From Martelella sp. HB161492 (GTDB lineage: Bacteria > Pseudomonadota > Alphaproteobacteria > Rhizobiales > Rhizobiaceae): 64,000 nt of DNA. Position numbers and translations under genes: made by a program. The DNA is taken from contig NZ_JAATVV010000010.1 of NCBI RefSeq assembly GCF_013184775.1, positions 62,001 to 126,000 of the forward strand, given 5' to 3'. Positions within the stretch are counted from its first letter, which is position 1, and the number at the start of each line of letters is the position of its first letter. The notes beneath the pieces were generated by a model. That model did not search any database, was not told the DNA's origin, and saw only the letters and a program-made list of their open reading frames with translations. Below, in pieces: positions 9,729-18,213 of the stretch.

Positions 9729-10717
9729 GGCAGGATCACCTCATCGCCGGTTTCGAGCCCGGTCAGCACCTCGACCATATCCTTGCCATCGACCGTGTTG
9801 TGGCGGCCGGTGATCACGGTTTTCTCGCGTGTTTCGCCATTGCCGGCGTCAACGGTCACGAAATCGAGGCCATAACGCGTGGTGACAGCGTCTGCCGGCA
9901 CCATCAGCGCCTGCCGGGAGCCGATCGGAACGCGCACCAGAATGCGCTGCCCGACATAGGCGGCCTGAAGATTATCGGCGGTGACATCGACATCGGCGAT
10001 GATCCGTCCGTTCTCGAGTTCGGGATAGAGCTTGACCAGCCGGCCCTGCTGCAGCGCGCCGTCGGTGGCGCGGCTGATTTCCAGGGTCGAACCCTCCGCG
10101 AGCAGACTGGCATGACGCTCGGGGATCGACAGGCGCAGGAAAATGCCGCCGGAGCCGATCGTCGCCACGGTTTCACCCGACTGAATGACGGACCCCTTGA
10201 CCAGCGGCACGGTCAGAACCTTGCCGGTGGCCGGTGCCACGACTTCACCCTCATGCATCTGCTGCGACACGACTTCCATATTGGCCTTGGTTGCCGCGAT
10301 ATTGTTGGTGACCACGTCGACATTGGTTTTCAGCGTATCGAGCTGCTGGTTCGACAGCACGCCGCGTTCATTCAGCTGCTGACCGCGGTCCAGTTCCGAC
10401 TGGGCGTTTTTCAGCGAGGCTTCCAGCCCGAGAAGCTGGGCCTCATAGGCCTTGATCTGATAGTCGAGCTTGTCATCCTTCACGGTTGCGATGACATCGC
10501 CCGCCTTGACGGCGTCGCCTTCGGTCACCACCAGTGTTTCCAGCGTGCCGCCAATGCGCGCGCGGGCGGGAATGGTGTCGCGTGCCTCGACGGCGCCATA
10601 GACCGCCTTCCATTCCGGAACGGTCACGGGCTCAAGCTTCAGTGTCGCGGCCATGGCGGGCCATGCGGCGAGCACGGCGCCGGCGATCATGGCGGAATGC
10701 CAGAACGGAATTTTCAT
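9725..10717 (-). CDS. RND efflux periplasmic adaptor (membrane fusion protein)
   Basis: A 330-residue periplasmic adaptor of the HlyD/AcrA type. A signal peptide (KIPFWHSAMIAGAVLAA, cleaved near AMA-ATL) is followed by a lipoyl half-motif (GGTLETLVVTEGDAVKAGDV), a coiled-coil hairpin (about 95-150), a second lipoyl half, and beta-barrel and membrane-proximal domains. Three ATG codons follow each other at 10723-10717; the third lies best relative to the GAGGGG ribosome site. It overlaps the pump gene by 4 bases (ATGA), so the two are translationally coupled. Confidence 0.9.
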   Translation of the reverse strand: MKIPFWHSAMIAGAVLAAWPAMAATLKLEPVTVPEWKAVYGAVEARDTIPARARIGGTLETLVVTEGDAVKAGDVIATVKDDKLDYQIKAYEAQLLGLEASLKNAQSELDRGQQLNERGVLSNQQLDTLKTNVDVVTNNIAATKANMEVVSQQMHEGEVVAPATGKVLTVPLVKGSVIQSGETVATIGSGGIFLRLSIPERHASLLAEGSTLEISRATDGALQQGRLVKLYPELENGRIIADVDVTADNLQAAYVGQRILVRVPIGSRQALMVPADAVTTRYGLDFVTVDAGNGETREKTVITGRHNTVDGKDMVEVLTGLETGDEVILP

Positions 10718-10740
10718 CATCATTGCCCCTCGTCAGGCTT

Positions 10741-10941
10741 TCAGAACGCGCAGCCGGGTTTGAAACCGAGCTTGCGGAAGATCATCGCGGCCGGGCAGAA
10801 ACCGGTGAAAGCCGACTGCAGCATATTGATGCCGATAAAGGCCGTGAACCAGAGAAAATAGATGCTGACAAGCGCAGTCAGCAGCACGGAAATCAGAACC
10901 ATAATGCCGGCAAAGGCCAGAACCATACGATCAAGCGACAT
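10741..10941 (-). CDS. YgaP-like (DUF2892) small membrane protein
   Basis: A 66-residue protein with two hydrophobic helices (about 8-30 and 32-48) and the FCPAAMIFRKLGF segment with Cys-Pro, as in the membrane domain of YgaP. It is the first gene of the RND operon, just after a palindromic operator. In other proteobacteria such proteins accompany rhodanese or sulfur-stress genes controlled by ArsR-type BigR. That link is family knowledge; neither the regulator nor a rhodanese gene is in this window. Confidence 0.8.
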   Translation of the reverse strand: MSLDRMVLAFAGIMVLISVLLTALVSIYFLWFTAFIGINMLQSAFTGFCPAAMIFRKLGFKPGCAF

Positions 10942-10960
10942 GACGAACTCCCTCGTGTTA

Positions 10961-10983
10961 ATATACGTAGTTTCGTATATACG
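10961..10983. promoter_or_regulatory. AT-rich palindromic operator before the DUF2892-RND operon
   Basis: ATATACG-TAGTTT-CGTATAT is a perfect 7-bp inverted repeat. It overlaps a second perfect palindrome, CGTATATACG. It begins 20 bases upstream of the DUF2892 start, where an ArsR/BigR-type or TetR-type repressor would bind. The region from here to 11153 holds no gene I can support. Confidence 0.55.
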
Positions 10984-11153
10984 ATATTATTGAAAATTTG
11001 CAAGGACTGTTTCGACCCCCGCGGCCGGTTCTCTTCCGGCTGGCGCGGCGAGAATAAGCGCCGATCACATCCGCGTGATCTGGAAACCGCGGCGGTGAAT
11101 GCCTAAATTTCTGCAAACAACGCAACGGATGTTGCCTTTGAACGGAAATCAGG

Positions 11154-12095
11154 ATGGCGCAGAACGAAACCAGAAACCCCTATGACGTGCTTGGCGTCGC
11201 CAGGGATGCGAGCGAGGCGGATATCAAGAAGGCCTATCGCAAGCTGGCGAAGACCCTGCACCCCGATCTCAATCCCGGCGACAAGAAGAAGGCCGAGAGC
11301 TTTTCGAACGTGACCGCTGCCTATGATCTTCTGTCTGATCCGGACAAGCGCCGGCGCTATGATGCCGGCGAGATCGATGAGAACCAGCAGGAGCGGCCGC
11401 AGCGGCAATATTATCGCAGCCATGCGGAGGCCGATCCGTCGGGCCGCTATGGCTATGACGGCAATTTCGATGATCTTGGCGATTTCTTTTCCCAGGCCTT
11501 TGGCGGCCGCCGCGGCGGCTTTGGGGCCGGTGGCGGCGCGCGGATGAAAATGCGCGGTCAGGACCGGCAGTTCCAGATGACGGTCGGCTTCATCGAAGCG
11601 CTTCTGGGAACCAAAAAAACGGTCGATCTGCCCGAAGGCGGCCGGATCGAGCTGTCCATTCCCGCCGGTATCGAGGATGGCAAGACGCTCAGGCTTTCCG
11701 GCAAGGGGGAACCCGGCCTCAATGGCGGCCCGGCCGGCGATGCCTTTGTCCGCATCAGCGTCGCGCCGGATCCGGTGTTTGAACGCATTGGCGATGATGT
11801 GGCGATGGAACTGCCGATCTCTGTCGATGAGGCCGTGCTGGGTGGCAGCGTTTCCGCGCCGACGCCGACGGGCCGCGTCAATCTCAAGGTGCCTGCGAAC
11901 TCCTCCTCCGGCCGGGTCATGCGGCTGAAGGGCAAAGGCGTGCCCAAGTCCGGCGGCAGCGCCGGCGATCTGCTGGTGACCCTCAAGATTGTCTTGCCGC
12001 CGAAGGCGGATGAGGCATTGGCAGAGGCAATCCGCAGCTGGCGGGTCGGCAATGCCTATGATCCGCGCGCGGGCTGGAAGGGAGAGCAAAGATGA
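11154..12095 (+). CDS. cbpA: CbpA-like J-domain co-chaperone
   Basis: A 313-residue DnaJ-family co-chaperone of the CbpA class. The J domain (residues 7-70) holds the HPD motif in [14 protein letters not shown], which stimulates DnaK ATPase. A Gly-rich stretch (about 105-140) follows, then the two C-terminal substrate-binding beta domains (about 145-300). The Cys-rich zinc finger of true DnaJ is absent. It begins [18 protein letters not shown] and overlaps the next gene (CbpM-like) by ATGA, as in the cbpA-cbpM pair of other bacteria. Confidence 0.9.
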   Translation: MAQNETRNPYDVLGVARDASEADIKKAYRKLAKTLHPDLNPGDKKKAESFSNVTAAYDLLSDPDKRRRYDAGEIDENQQERPQRQYYRSHAEADPSGRYGYDGNFDDLGDFFSQAFGGRRGGFGAGGGARMKMRGQDRQFQMTVGFIEALLGTKKTVDLPEGGRIELSIPAGIEDGKTLRLSGKGEPGLNGGPAGDAFVRISVAPDPVFERIGDDVAMELPISVDEAVLGGSVSAPTPTGRVNLKVPANSSSGRVMRLKGKGVPKSGGSAGDLLVTLKIVLPPKADEALAEAIRSWRVGNAYDPRAGWKGEQR

Positions 12096-12421
12096 GCATG
12101 CTGAGCGAGAATGAGGTTCTTCAACGGCTCGACAGGCTGACGGTGGAGCGTTTGTCCATCTGCATCACCCGCAGCTGGGTCAGGCCGCAGCCTGGCGCCC
12201 TTGGTCCGACCTTTGACGAAACGGATGTTGCCCGTCTGGCCCTGATTGTCGAACTGACGGAGGATATGGAGGTCAATGACGAGGCGGTGCCGCTCATTCT
12301 GGGGCTTCTGGATGAAGTCAGCACGCTGCGCGGTCATGTGCGCACACTTGATGCCGCCGTTCTGGCGGAAGGGCCGGAAACCTGTTCGGCGATCCTGCAG
12401 CGGATCAGAATGGCAGGCTAG
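12092..12421 (+). CDS. cbpM: CbpM-like chaperone modulator
   Basis: A 109-residue small acidic helical protein. It contains the MerR-like segment [31 protein letters not shown], characteristic of CbpM, which binds the J domain of CbpA and inhibits it. It overlaps cbpA by 4 bases and runs convergently into the end of coaBC (17-base overlap). The functional call rests on the gene pair and the motif rather than a full alignment. Confidence 0.82.
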   Translation: MSMLSENEVLQRLDRLTVERLSICITRSWVRPQPGALGPTFDETDVARLALIVELTEDMEVNDEAVPLILGLLDEVSTLRGHVRTLDAAVLAEGPETCSAILQRIRMAG

Positions 12422-13628
12422 CCTGGGCGACGAAGCGTTCGGCAATCCAGTGCGCCAGCCGCTCGGCAACGGCATCCTTGCTCATGTCCGGCCATTCCTC
12501 GGCGCCCGACTTTGTCACCAGGGTCACCCGGTTATGGCCGCCGCCCATCACGCCCTCTTCGGAGACGTCATTGGCGACGATCAGATCCGCCCCCTTGCGG
12601 GCAAGCTTGTCGGTGGCATAGGCGGTGACATCGCGGGTTTCGGCGGCAAAGCCGACCACAAGGCGCGGTCGTCTGGCGTGATGGCCGATGGTTTTCAGGA
12701 TGTCGGGATTTTCCGTGAGCGCCAGCGGTGGCGGCGCTTCGCCCGGCTTCTTCTTCATCTTCTGTTGCGCCGTATCGGCGGCGCGCCAGTCGGAGACGGC
12801 CGCGACCATCACGGCAATATCGGCAGGCAGGGCCTTTTCCACCGTCTTCAGCATGTCGCGGGCACTTTCCACATGGAGCGTCTCAACACCTGGAGGATCG
12901 GCAATGGCGACCGGGCCGGATACGAGGGTGACCTGAGCCCCCAGCCGCGCAAGCGCTGCCGCAATGGCGTGGCCCTGGCGTCCCGATGAGCGGTTGGCGA
13001 TGTAGCGCACCGGATCAATGGCTTCCACGGTGGGACCCGACGTCACGATCGCGTGCTTTCCGGCCAGCGGTCTGGGGCTGTCATCCAGCCGCTTTTCCGC
13101 CGCCACGACGATTTCCATCGGCTCGGCCATGCGGCCCTTGCCGGCTTCGCCGCGTTCGGCCATCTCACCCTTCATCGGGCCGATGGTCTCGACGCCGTCC
13201 ATCAGCAGCGTTGCGAGATTGCGCTGTGTTGGCGGGGCCGACCACATTTTCGGGTTCATCGCCGGTGCCAGCAGCACCGGGCAGTCGCGGGCCAGCAATA
13301 CGGCGCTGGCGAGATCATCGGCAAGACCATGGGCCATCTTCGCCATCAGATTGGCGGTTGCCGGTGCGACGATGATCAGATCATTCTCACGTGCAAGACG
13401 GATATGGCCGACATCCTGCTCCTGGGTGCGGGAGAAGAGATCGGTAAAGACCGTTCCGCCGGACAGCGCGCCGACGGCAAGCGGGGTGACAAATTCCTCT
13501 GCCGCCTTGGTCATCACCGGTGTGACGGCCGCGCCGCGCTCCTTCAACCGGCGGATCAGGTCGAGGCTCTTATAGGCGGCAATGCCGCCGGCAATGATCA
13601 GCAGAATGCGTTTGTCTTTCAGTGACAT
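12405..13628 (-). CDS. coaBC: Bifunctional CoaBC, coenzyme A biosynthesis
   Basis: A 407-residue enzyme that joins 4'-phosphopantothenate to cysteine using CTP (CoaB, C-terminal half) and decarboxylates the product (CoaC, N-terminal flavoprotein half). In CoaC I see GGIAAYKS, the catalytic His in GHIRLA and the PAMNPKMW motif. The flap region reads GEMAERGEAGKGRM, without the Cys of the E. coli enzyme; I recall this for alphaproteobacteria but cannot verify it here. CoaB starts near 190 (IVTSGPTVEAIDPVRYIANRSSG). It stands alone. The 243 bases upstream contain only a small stem-loop at 13729-13744 and no supported gene. Confidence 0.95.
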   Translation of the reverse strand: MSLKDKRILLIIAGGIAAYKSLDLIRRLKERGAAVTPVMTKAAEEFVTPLAVGALSGGTVFTDLFSRTQEQDVGHIRLARENDLIIVAPATANLMAKMAHGLADDLASAVLLARDCPVLLAPAMNPKMWSAPPTQRNLATLLMDGVETIGPMKGEMAERGEAGKGRMAEPMEIVVAAEKRLDDSPRPLAGKHAIVTSGPTVEAIDPVRYIANRSSGRQGHAIAAALARLGAQVTLVSGPVAIADPPGVETLHVESARDMLKTVEKALPADIAVMVAAVSDWRAADTAQQKMKKKPGEAPPPLALTENPDILKTIGHHARRPRLVVGFAAETRDVTAYATDKLARKGADLIVANDVSEEGVMGGGHNRVTLVTKSGAEEWPDMSKDAVAERLAHWIAERFVAQASLPF

Positions 13629-13871
13629 GTCTTGTCCGCCCGTTTCGTCGGGACGGTTTTAGCACGAAGCAGCAAAAGAAAAACCCCGCCTTTGCGTTCC
13701 GGCGGCTGCTGTGTTGCGACGGGCTGCAGCGCCGGCTCCGGCGCCTCTTGTCGGGCGATCGGTCCGCTGAAGCGCCATGCCTCCGTTCGGATACATGGCG
13801 CTCAGCACATTGAGACTGCGCATCGTGCCAGGCAAAACCGTTTCCGGCGTCCGGCGCGACAGGTCAGGGCG

Positions 13872-15116
13872 CTACTTCGAGAAATCGATTGCCCGGTCGC
13901 CATTTTCATCCCTGATCCGGGTCGGCAGGCCGATATGGTTCAGGATATGCAGGAAAGGCTTGGGATTGAGTTCCTCGACATTGACCATGGTCCTGGCATC
14001 CCATTCGCCGGAAGCAACCAGCATGGCCGCAGCCACCGGCGGAACCCCGGCCGTATAGGAAATGCCCTGCGAGCCGACTTCCTCGTAGGCTTCCTTGTGG
14101 TCGGCGACATTGTAGATGAACACTTCGGCCGGCTTGCCGTCCTTGGTGCCCTTGACGAAGTCGCCGATGCAGGTCTTTCCGGTATAGCCGGGCGCGAGCG
14201 AGGAGGGATCAGGCAGCACGGCCTTGACCACCTTGAGCGGCACAACCTCCTGGCCTTCAGCGGTCTTCACCGGCTGTTCCGACAAAAGGCCAAGGCTTTT
14301 CAGCACGGTGAAGACGTTGATGTAGTGCTCGCCAAACCCCATCCAGAAACGGACATTGGGTGAACCCATATTTTTGGAAAGCGAATGGATCTCATCATGG
14401 CCGCTCATATAGGCCATGCGCTTGCCGACCACCGGAAGGTCAAATTCCTTGCCGATCTCGAACATCTTGTTGGTGGTCCATTCATTGTTCTGCCAGGCAT
14501 AGACCACGCCGGTAAATTCCCGGAAATTGATTTCCGGGTCGAAATTGGTGGCAAAATACTTGCCGTGGTCGCCGGCATTGATGTCAACGATGTCGATATC
14601 CGTGATCGTGTCGACATAATCGTCCTTGGCGAGGCGGGCATAGGCATTGACGACGCCGGGATCGAAGCCGGCGCCGAGAATGGCGGTCACGCCTTTTTCC
14701 GCGCAGCGTTCCTTGCGTTGCCATTCATAATTGCCATACCAGGGCGGCGTTTCGCAGATCTTGTTCGGCTCTTCGTGGATCGCCGTGTCGATATAGGCCG
14801 CACCGGTTTCCAGGCAGGCTTCCAGAACCGACATGTTGAGGAAGGCGGTTCCGACATTGATGACGATCTCAACGCCGGTTTTCCTGATCAGGGCGACGGT
14901 GGCGGCGATGTCGAGCGCATTGAGTTCATGCGCTGCAATCACGCCCGCAACCTTCATGGCCTTTTTTTCACGGACGCTTTCGACAATGGCCTCACATTTG
15001 GCACCGGTGCGCGAAGCGATATGAATTTCGCCGAGCAGGTCATTGTTCTGTGCGCATTTGTGGGCCACCACCTGGGCCACCCCGCCAGCGCCGATAATCA
15101 GTACATTCTTCTTCAT
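13872..15116 (-). CDS. Carboxy(nor)spermidine dehydrogenase
   Basis: A 414-residue saccharopine-dehydrogenase-fold enzyme with an N-terminal Rossmann motif (LIIGAGGVAQVVAHKCAQN). In the alternative spermidine route of many alphaproteobacteria, this enzyme condenses putrescine (or diaminopropane) with aspartate semialdehyde using NADPH to give a carboxy-polyamine. The following gene encodes the decarboxylase, which fixes the assignment. Whether putrescine (carboxyspermidine) or diaminopropane is used cannot be read from the sequence; putrescine is expected for rhizobial relatives. The gap of 142 bases to the decarboxylase gene is compatible with one transcript. Confidence 0.9.
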   Translation of the reverse strand: MKKNVLIIGAGGVAQVVAHKCAQNNDLLGEIHIASRTGAKCEAIVESVREKKAMKVAGVIAAHELNALDIAATVALIRKTGVEIVINVGTAFLNMSVLEACLETGAAYIDTAIHEEPNKICETPPWYGNYEWQRKERCAEKGVTAILGAGFDPGVVNAYARLAKDDYVDTITDIDIVDINAGDHGKYFATNFDPEINFREFTGVVYAWQNNEWTTNKMFEIGKEFDLPVVGKRMAYMSGHDEIHSLSKNMGSPNVRFWMGFGEHYINVFTVLKSLGLLSEQPVKTAEGQEVVPLKVVKAVLPDPSSLAPGYTGKTCIGDFVKGTKDGKPAEVFIYNVADHKEAYEEVGSQGISYTAGVPPVAAAMLVASGEWDARTMVNVEELNPKPFLHILNHIGLPTRIRDENGDRAIDFSK

Positions 15117-15258
15117 CGGGCAAACACCTCCGGTTCAAGCAGCATGGCGGGGTTCTTCCCGTCCGGCAAGACTGCGAAAAGCAAGGTTCCGGCAGGCCTT
15201 TTCCGGCCTGCCATGAGATTCAGTAATGCGTCCTTTTTAGGGGCGCGTCGGATCGGTT

Positions 15259-16353
15259 TCATGACAGGCTTGCGACATAATCCTCAAAGCCGAAGCGGCG
15301 GACCTCGCGGATCGTGCCATCGTCTTCGCGGATCGCGATGGCCGGCATGGCAACCCCGTTGAACCAGTTCTTTTTGACCATCGTATAGCCGGCGGCGTTC
15401 TCGACCGACAGGCGGTCACCGACTTTCAGGGGCTTTTCGAACGAGAATTCGCCAAAAATATCACCGGCAAGGCATGATTTGCCGCAGACCATGACCTTGT
15501 GCGGGCCGGTATCCGGCAGGATTTTCGCTCTTTCACGATAGATCAGGAGATCAAGCATATGCGCCTCGATCGAGCTGTCGACGATGGCGAGATCCTTGCC
15601 ATTGTTGAGCGTGTCGAGAACCGTGACTTCCAGTGTTGCCGCCCCGGTGATGGCCGCCTCGCCAGGCTCGAGATAGACCTGGACACCGTATTTCTCGGCA
15701 AAGGCTTTCAGCCGCGCCGAAAGCTTCGCGAGCGGATAGTCGGGACCGGTGAAATGGATTCCGCCGCCGAGTGAAACCCAGTCGAGCCGGGCAAGCAGAT
15801 GGCCGAAACGCTGTTCGATCACGCCGAGCATGGCTTCGAACCGGTCAAAATCCTCATTCTCACAATTATTGTGGAACATGAAGCCCGAAATCCGGTCCAT
15901 GACGGTTTCGATCCGCTCGGGATCATGTTCGCCGAGCCTCGAATAGGGGCGCGCCGGATCGGCAAGGTCAAAATCGGACGATGAGACTTGCGGATTGACG
16001 CGCAGGCCGCGGATCCTGTCGCTGGAGACGTCTTCAAAACGGGTGAGCTGACCGATCGAGTTGAAGATGATCTTGTCGCAATTTGCCAGCACCTCACCGA
16101 TTTCATGATCGGCATAGGCAACGGAATAGGCGTGGGTTTCGCCGGGAAATTTCTCGCGGCCGAGCTTGACCTCATAAAGCGAGGACGAGGTGGTACCATC
16201 CATATAGCGGCTCATCATCTCGAAGGCGGACCAGGTGGCAAAGCACTTAAGGGCCAGAAGCGCGCGGGCGCCGGAATGCTCGCGCAGCCAGGCGATCTTT
16301 TCCATGTTGGCCTTCAGGCGCTGCATGTCGATCAGATAATAGGGCGTCTGCAT
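15259..16353 (-). CDS. nspC: Carboxy(nor)spermidine decarboxylase
   Basis: A 364-residue PLP-dependent decarboxylase of the alanine-racemase fold. The PLP Lys is in LLALKCFA (near residue 30), and the C-terminal domain has the active-site Cys of GKSCLAGDIFGEF. It removes CO2 from carboxyspermidine or carboxynorspermidine to finish spermidine synthesis. The ATG at 16353 (MQTPYYLID) is chosen over an upstream in-frame start at 16443 because it begins where the family begins. The gene precedes the dehydrogenase gene in the same direction. Confidence 0.92.
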   Translation of the reverse strand: MQTPYYLIDMQRLKANMEKIAWLREHSGARALLALKCFATWSAFEMMSRYMDGTTSSSLYEVKLGREKFPGETHAYSVAYADHEIGEVLANCDKIIFNSIGQLTRFEDVSSDRIRGLRVNPQVSSSDFDLADPARPYSRLGEHDPERIETVMDRISGFMFHNNCENEDFDRFEAMLGVIEQRFGHLLARLDWVSLGGGIHFTGPDYPLAKLSARLKAFAEKYGVQVYLEPGEAAITGAATLEVTVLDTLNNGKDLAIVDSSIEAHMLDLLIYRERAKILPDTGPHKVMVCGKSCLAGDIFGEFSFEKPLKVGDRLSVENAAGYTMVKKNWFNGVAMPAIAIREDDGTIREVRRFGFEDYVASLS

Positions 16354-16676
16354 AATGTGCTTTCGGCCTTTCGCTGGAGGCAATGTTTCGTCCTTTCCGG
16401 TTTCAACCGGAAATCTGCGGCGCATCTGTCGCGCCGCAGGCACCGTCTATCTATCGAAGGTACCGGCAAAATCAAGCGAAGTTGGCATTTTTTGCGCAGG
16501 CAGCGCGTTCAGGCGTAGCGTGATTTCTGCCGGACACGGCCTGGCGGCAGGCGTGACGCTGTCGATGGCAAAGGCGGTATCGGCCGTCATTTTCAACAGA
16601 TGGTCGCGCCCGCCCACCGTCAGCGTGAAGCGGTTTCCGTGCGCTTGAAGCAGCGCTGCGGCCGGTGGATCATGCC
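16354..16676. other. 323-base gap between pccR and the spermidine genes
   Basis: No gene is firmly supported. A minus-strand frame without an ATG runs on from the 3' end of pccR (a different frame from pccR) and encodes protein-like sequence such as RFTLTVGGRDHLLKMTADTA, ending at 16447. A GTG near 16618 could start a peptide of about 57 residues. It could be a small gene or a remnant. No terminator or promoter stands out. Confidence 0.3.
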
Positions 16677-18080
16677 CTAGAGGAAACCGTAAGGCAGATC
16701 GGCACGGCGGTCGGCGTCGATGACGATGCTGCGTTTCAACGGTGGCTGGGCGCGGCTGGGGCAATCCGCCCGCTCGCAGATCCGGCAGGAAATGCCGATC
16801 GGGTCGAAGCGGCTGCGGTCGGATGTTGCCAGATCGTCTGCATAGACGAAGGCATCGGCATGGGTGATCTCGCAGCCGAAGGCCAGCACATGGTTGACGC
16901 GCGAGCGGCTGAAGCCGCCTGGCCCTCTGGAAACGGCGGTGGCGAGTGACAGGTAGCCGACGCCATCCGGGGTTTCCGCCAGCTGACGGATGATGCTGCC
17001 CTGAGCCTCGAAAGCGAAATGGGCGTTCCACAAGGGACAGGCCGAGCCGAAACGGGCAAATTGCAGCCGCGTGGCGCTGTGGCGCTTGGTGATATTGCCG
17101 GCGCGATCGATGCGGGCGAAGAAAATCGGCACGCCCTTGTCGTTTGGCCGCTGCAGGGTGGAAAGCCGGTGGCAGACCTGCTCCAGCGAGGTTCCAAAAC
17201 GCAGCGACAGCAGTTCGATATCGTGGCGCATCTCGCGTGCGGCCCGGGCAAAAATGCCGTAGGGCATCAAGAGCGCGCCGGCAAAATAATTGGCAAGGCC
17301 GAGGCGGCAGATCGCGCCTGCCTCCTCATTGCGGAAACCGGCATCGGCGATCAGCCGGTCCATGATCTCACCGGCTTCCTGCTGGGCAATGGTGATTGAA
17401 AGCTGAAAGGCCTGCGACGAGGGTGGGGCATAGGCATTGAGCGTCAGCACGCCGGTCTTGCGGTTGTAGTCACGCTGCAGCGCCGTGTCGGTGGCATAGG
17501 CCACGCGAATGCCATGGGCGCGCTTCAGATGATCCGCCAGCGCCGGGCGCTGATCGTGGGAGGCTGCTTTCAGCGTTGCCGCGCGGCTTTCGGCAGCCGC
17601 ATCGAGGTCATGAATATAGTTGTCGACGAAGTGGAAGAAGTCGCGCACTTCCTCATAGGCGGTCATCTCGGTCAGGCCGCGGCCGAGATCGCGGTCAATG
17701 CTGACCAGCTGCTCCGAATTGCGGCGATAGGCCTGGTGGCAGGCAATCAGCGCATGGGCAAAGCCTGGCGCATTCTGGGTGATCAGCTTCAGTTCCTGCG
17801 GGCTCGGGCTGTAGGCTTCGAACAGCGGATCGCTGAGGGCTTCCGAAAGGGCCGACAGCAGCCGGTCGGTTTCGCCGCTGGCCAGTTCCGAGAAATCCAG
17901 CTTGAACTTGTCGACCAGCGCCACAAGCACGGTGGCGGAGACGGGGCGCTGATTGCTCTCGATCTGATTCAGATAGCTGGTTGAAATGCCAAGCCGCTCG
18001 GCAAACTGCGCCTGGGTCTGCCTGCTGGCGAGACGGAGTTCGCGCACTTTCCGGCCGATGAAGAGCTTGCCTGTTGCCAT
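16677..18080 (-). CDS. pccR: PccR/ScfR-type short-chain acyl-CoA regulator
   Basis: A 467-residue XRE-type regulator. The N-terminal HTH (about 5-65, with [25 protein letters not shown]) is followed by an IrrE-like DUF955 region (about 150-290) and a C-terminal DUF2083 domain with a Cys cluster ([14 protein letters not shown]). This architecture defines the ScfR family. PccR of Rhodobacter sphaeroides responds to propionyl-CoA and controls propionyl-CoA carboxylase. Here the gene is divergent from pccB, which supports the same role. The ATG at 18080 is chosen over a TTG at 18101. Confidence 0.92.
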   Translation of the reverse strand: MATGKLFIGRKVRELRLASRQTQAQFAERLGISTSYLNQIESNQRPVSATVLVALVDKFKLDFSELASGETDRLLSALSEALSDPLFEAYSPSPQELKLITQNAPGFAHALIACHQAYRRNSEQLVSIDRDLGRGLTEMTAYEEVRDFFHFVDNYIHDLDAAAESRAATLKAASHDQRPALADHLKRAHGIRVAYATDTALQRDYNRKTGVLTLNAYAPPSSQAFQLSITIAQQEAGEIMDRLIADAGFRNEEAGAICRLGLANYFAGALLMPYGIFARAAREMRHDIELLSLRFGTSLEQVCHRLSTLQRPNDKGVPIFFARIDRAGNITKRHSATRLQFARFGSACPLWNAHFAFEAQGSIIRQLAETPDGVGYLSLATAVSRGPGGFSRSRVNHVLAFGCEITHADAFVYADDLATSDRSRFDPIGISCRICERADCPSRAQPPLKRSIVIDADRRADLPYGFL

Positions 18081-18094
18081 GGGTCCATCCGGAT

Positions 18095-18109
18095 TTTGCA
18101 AATTCGCAA
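18095..18109. promoter_or_regulatory. Candidate PccR box in the pccR-pccB divergent region
   Basis: The sequence TTTGCAAATTCGCAA contains TTTGCAAA, the half-site I recall for the PccR motif (TTTGCAAA-N4-TTTGCAAA), plus an imperfect TTGC/GCAA symmetry. A further AATTTGCGAT occurs at 18181-18190, close to the pccB ribosome site. This suggests shared autoregulation and pcc control. Confidence 0.5.
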
Positions 18110-18213
18110 TTTCATATTTCCTATTTTATAATTCCACAATCGCACATTCTCAACTCTTTTCGAGATCGCCCTTCGATTGTAATTTGCGATCGTCAATTTC
18201 GGAGGAGGAAATT

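Noticed and set aside
11103-12089. Minus-strand frame of 328 codons opposite cbpA
   Set aside because: Fully antisense to a J-domain gene with clear motifs; no independent support.
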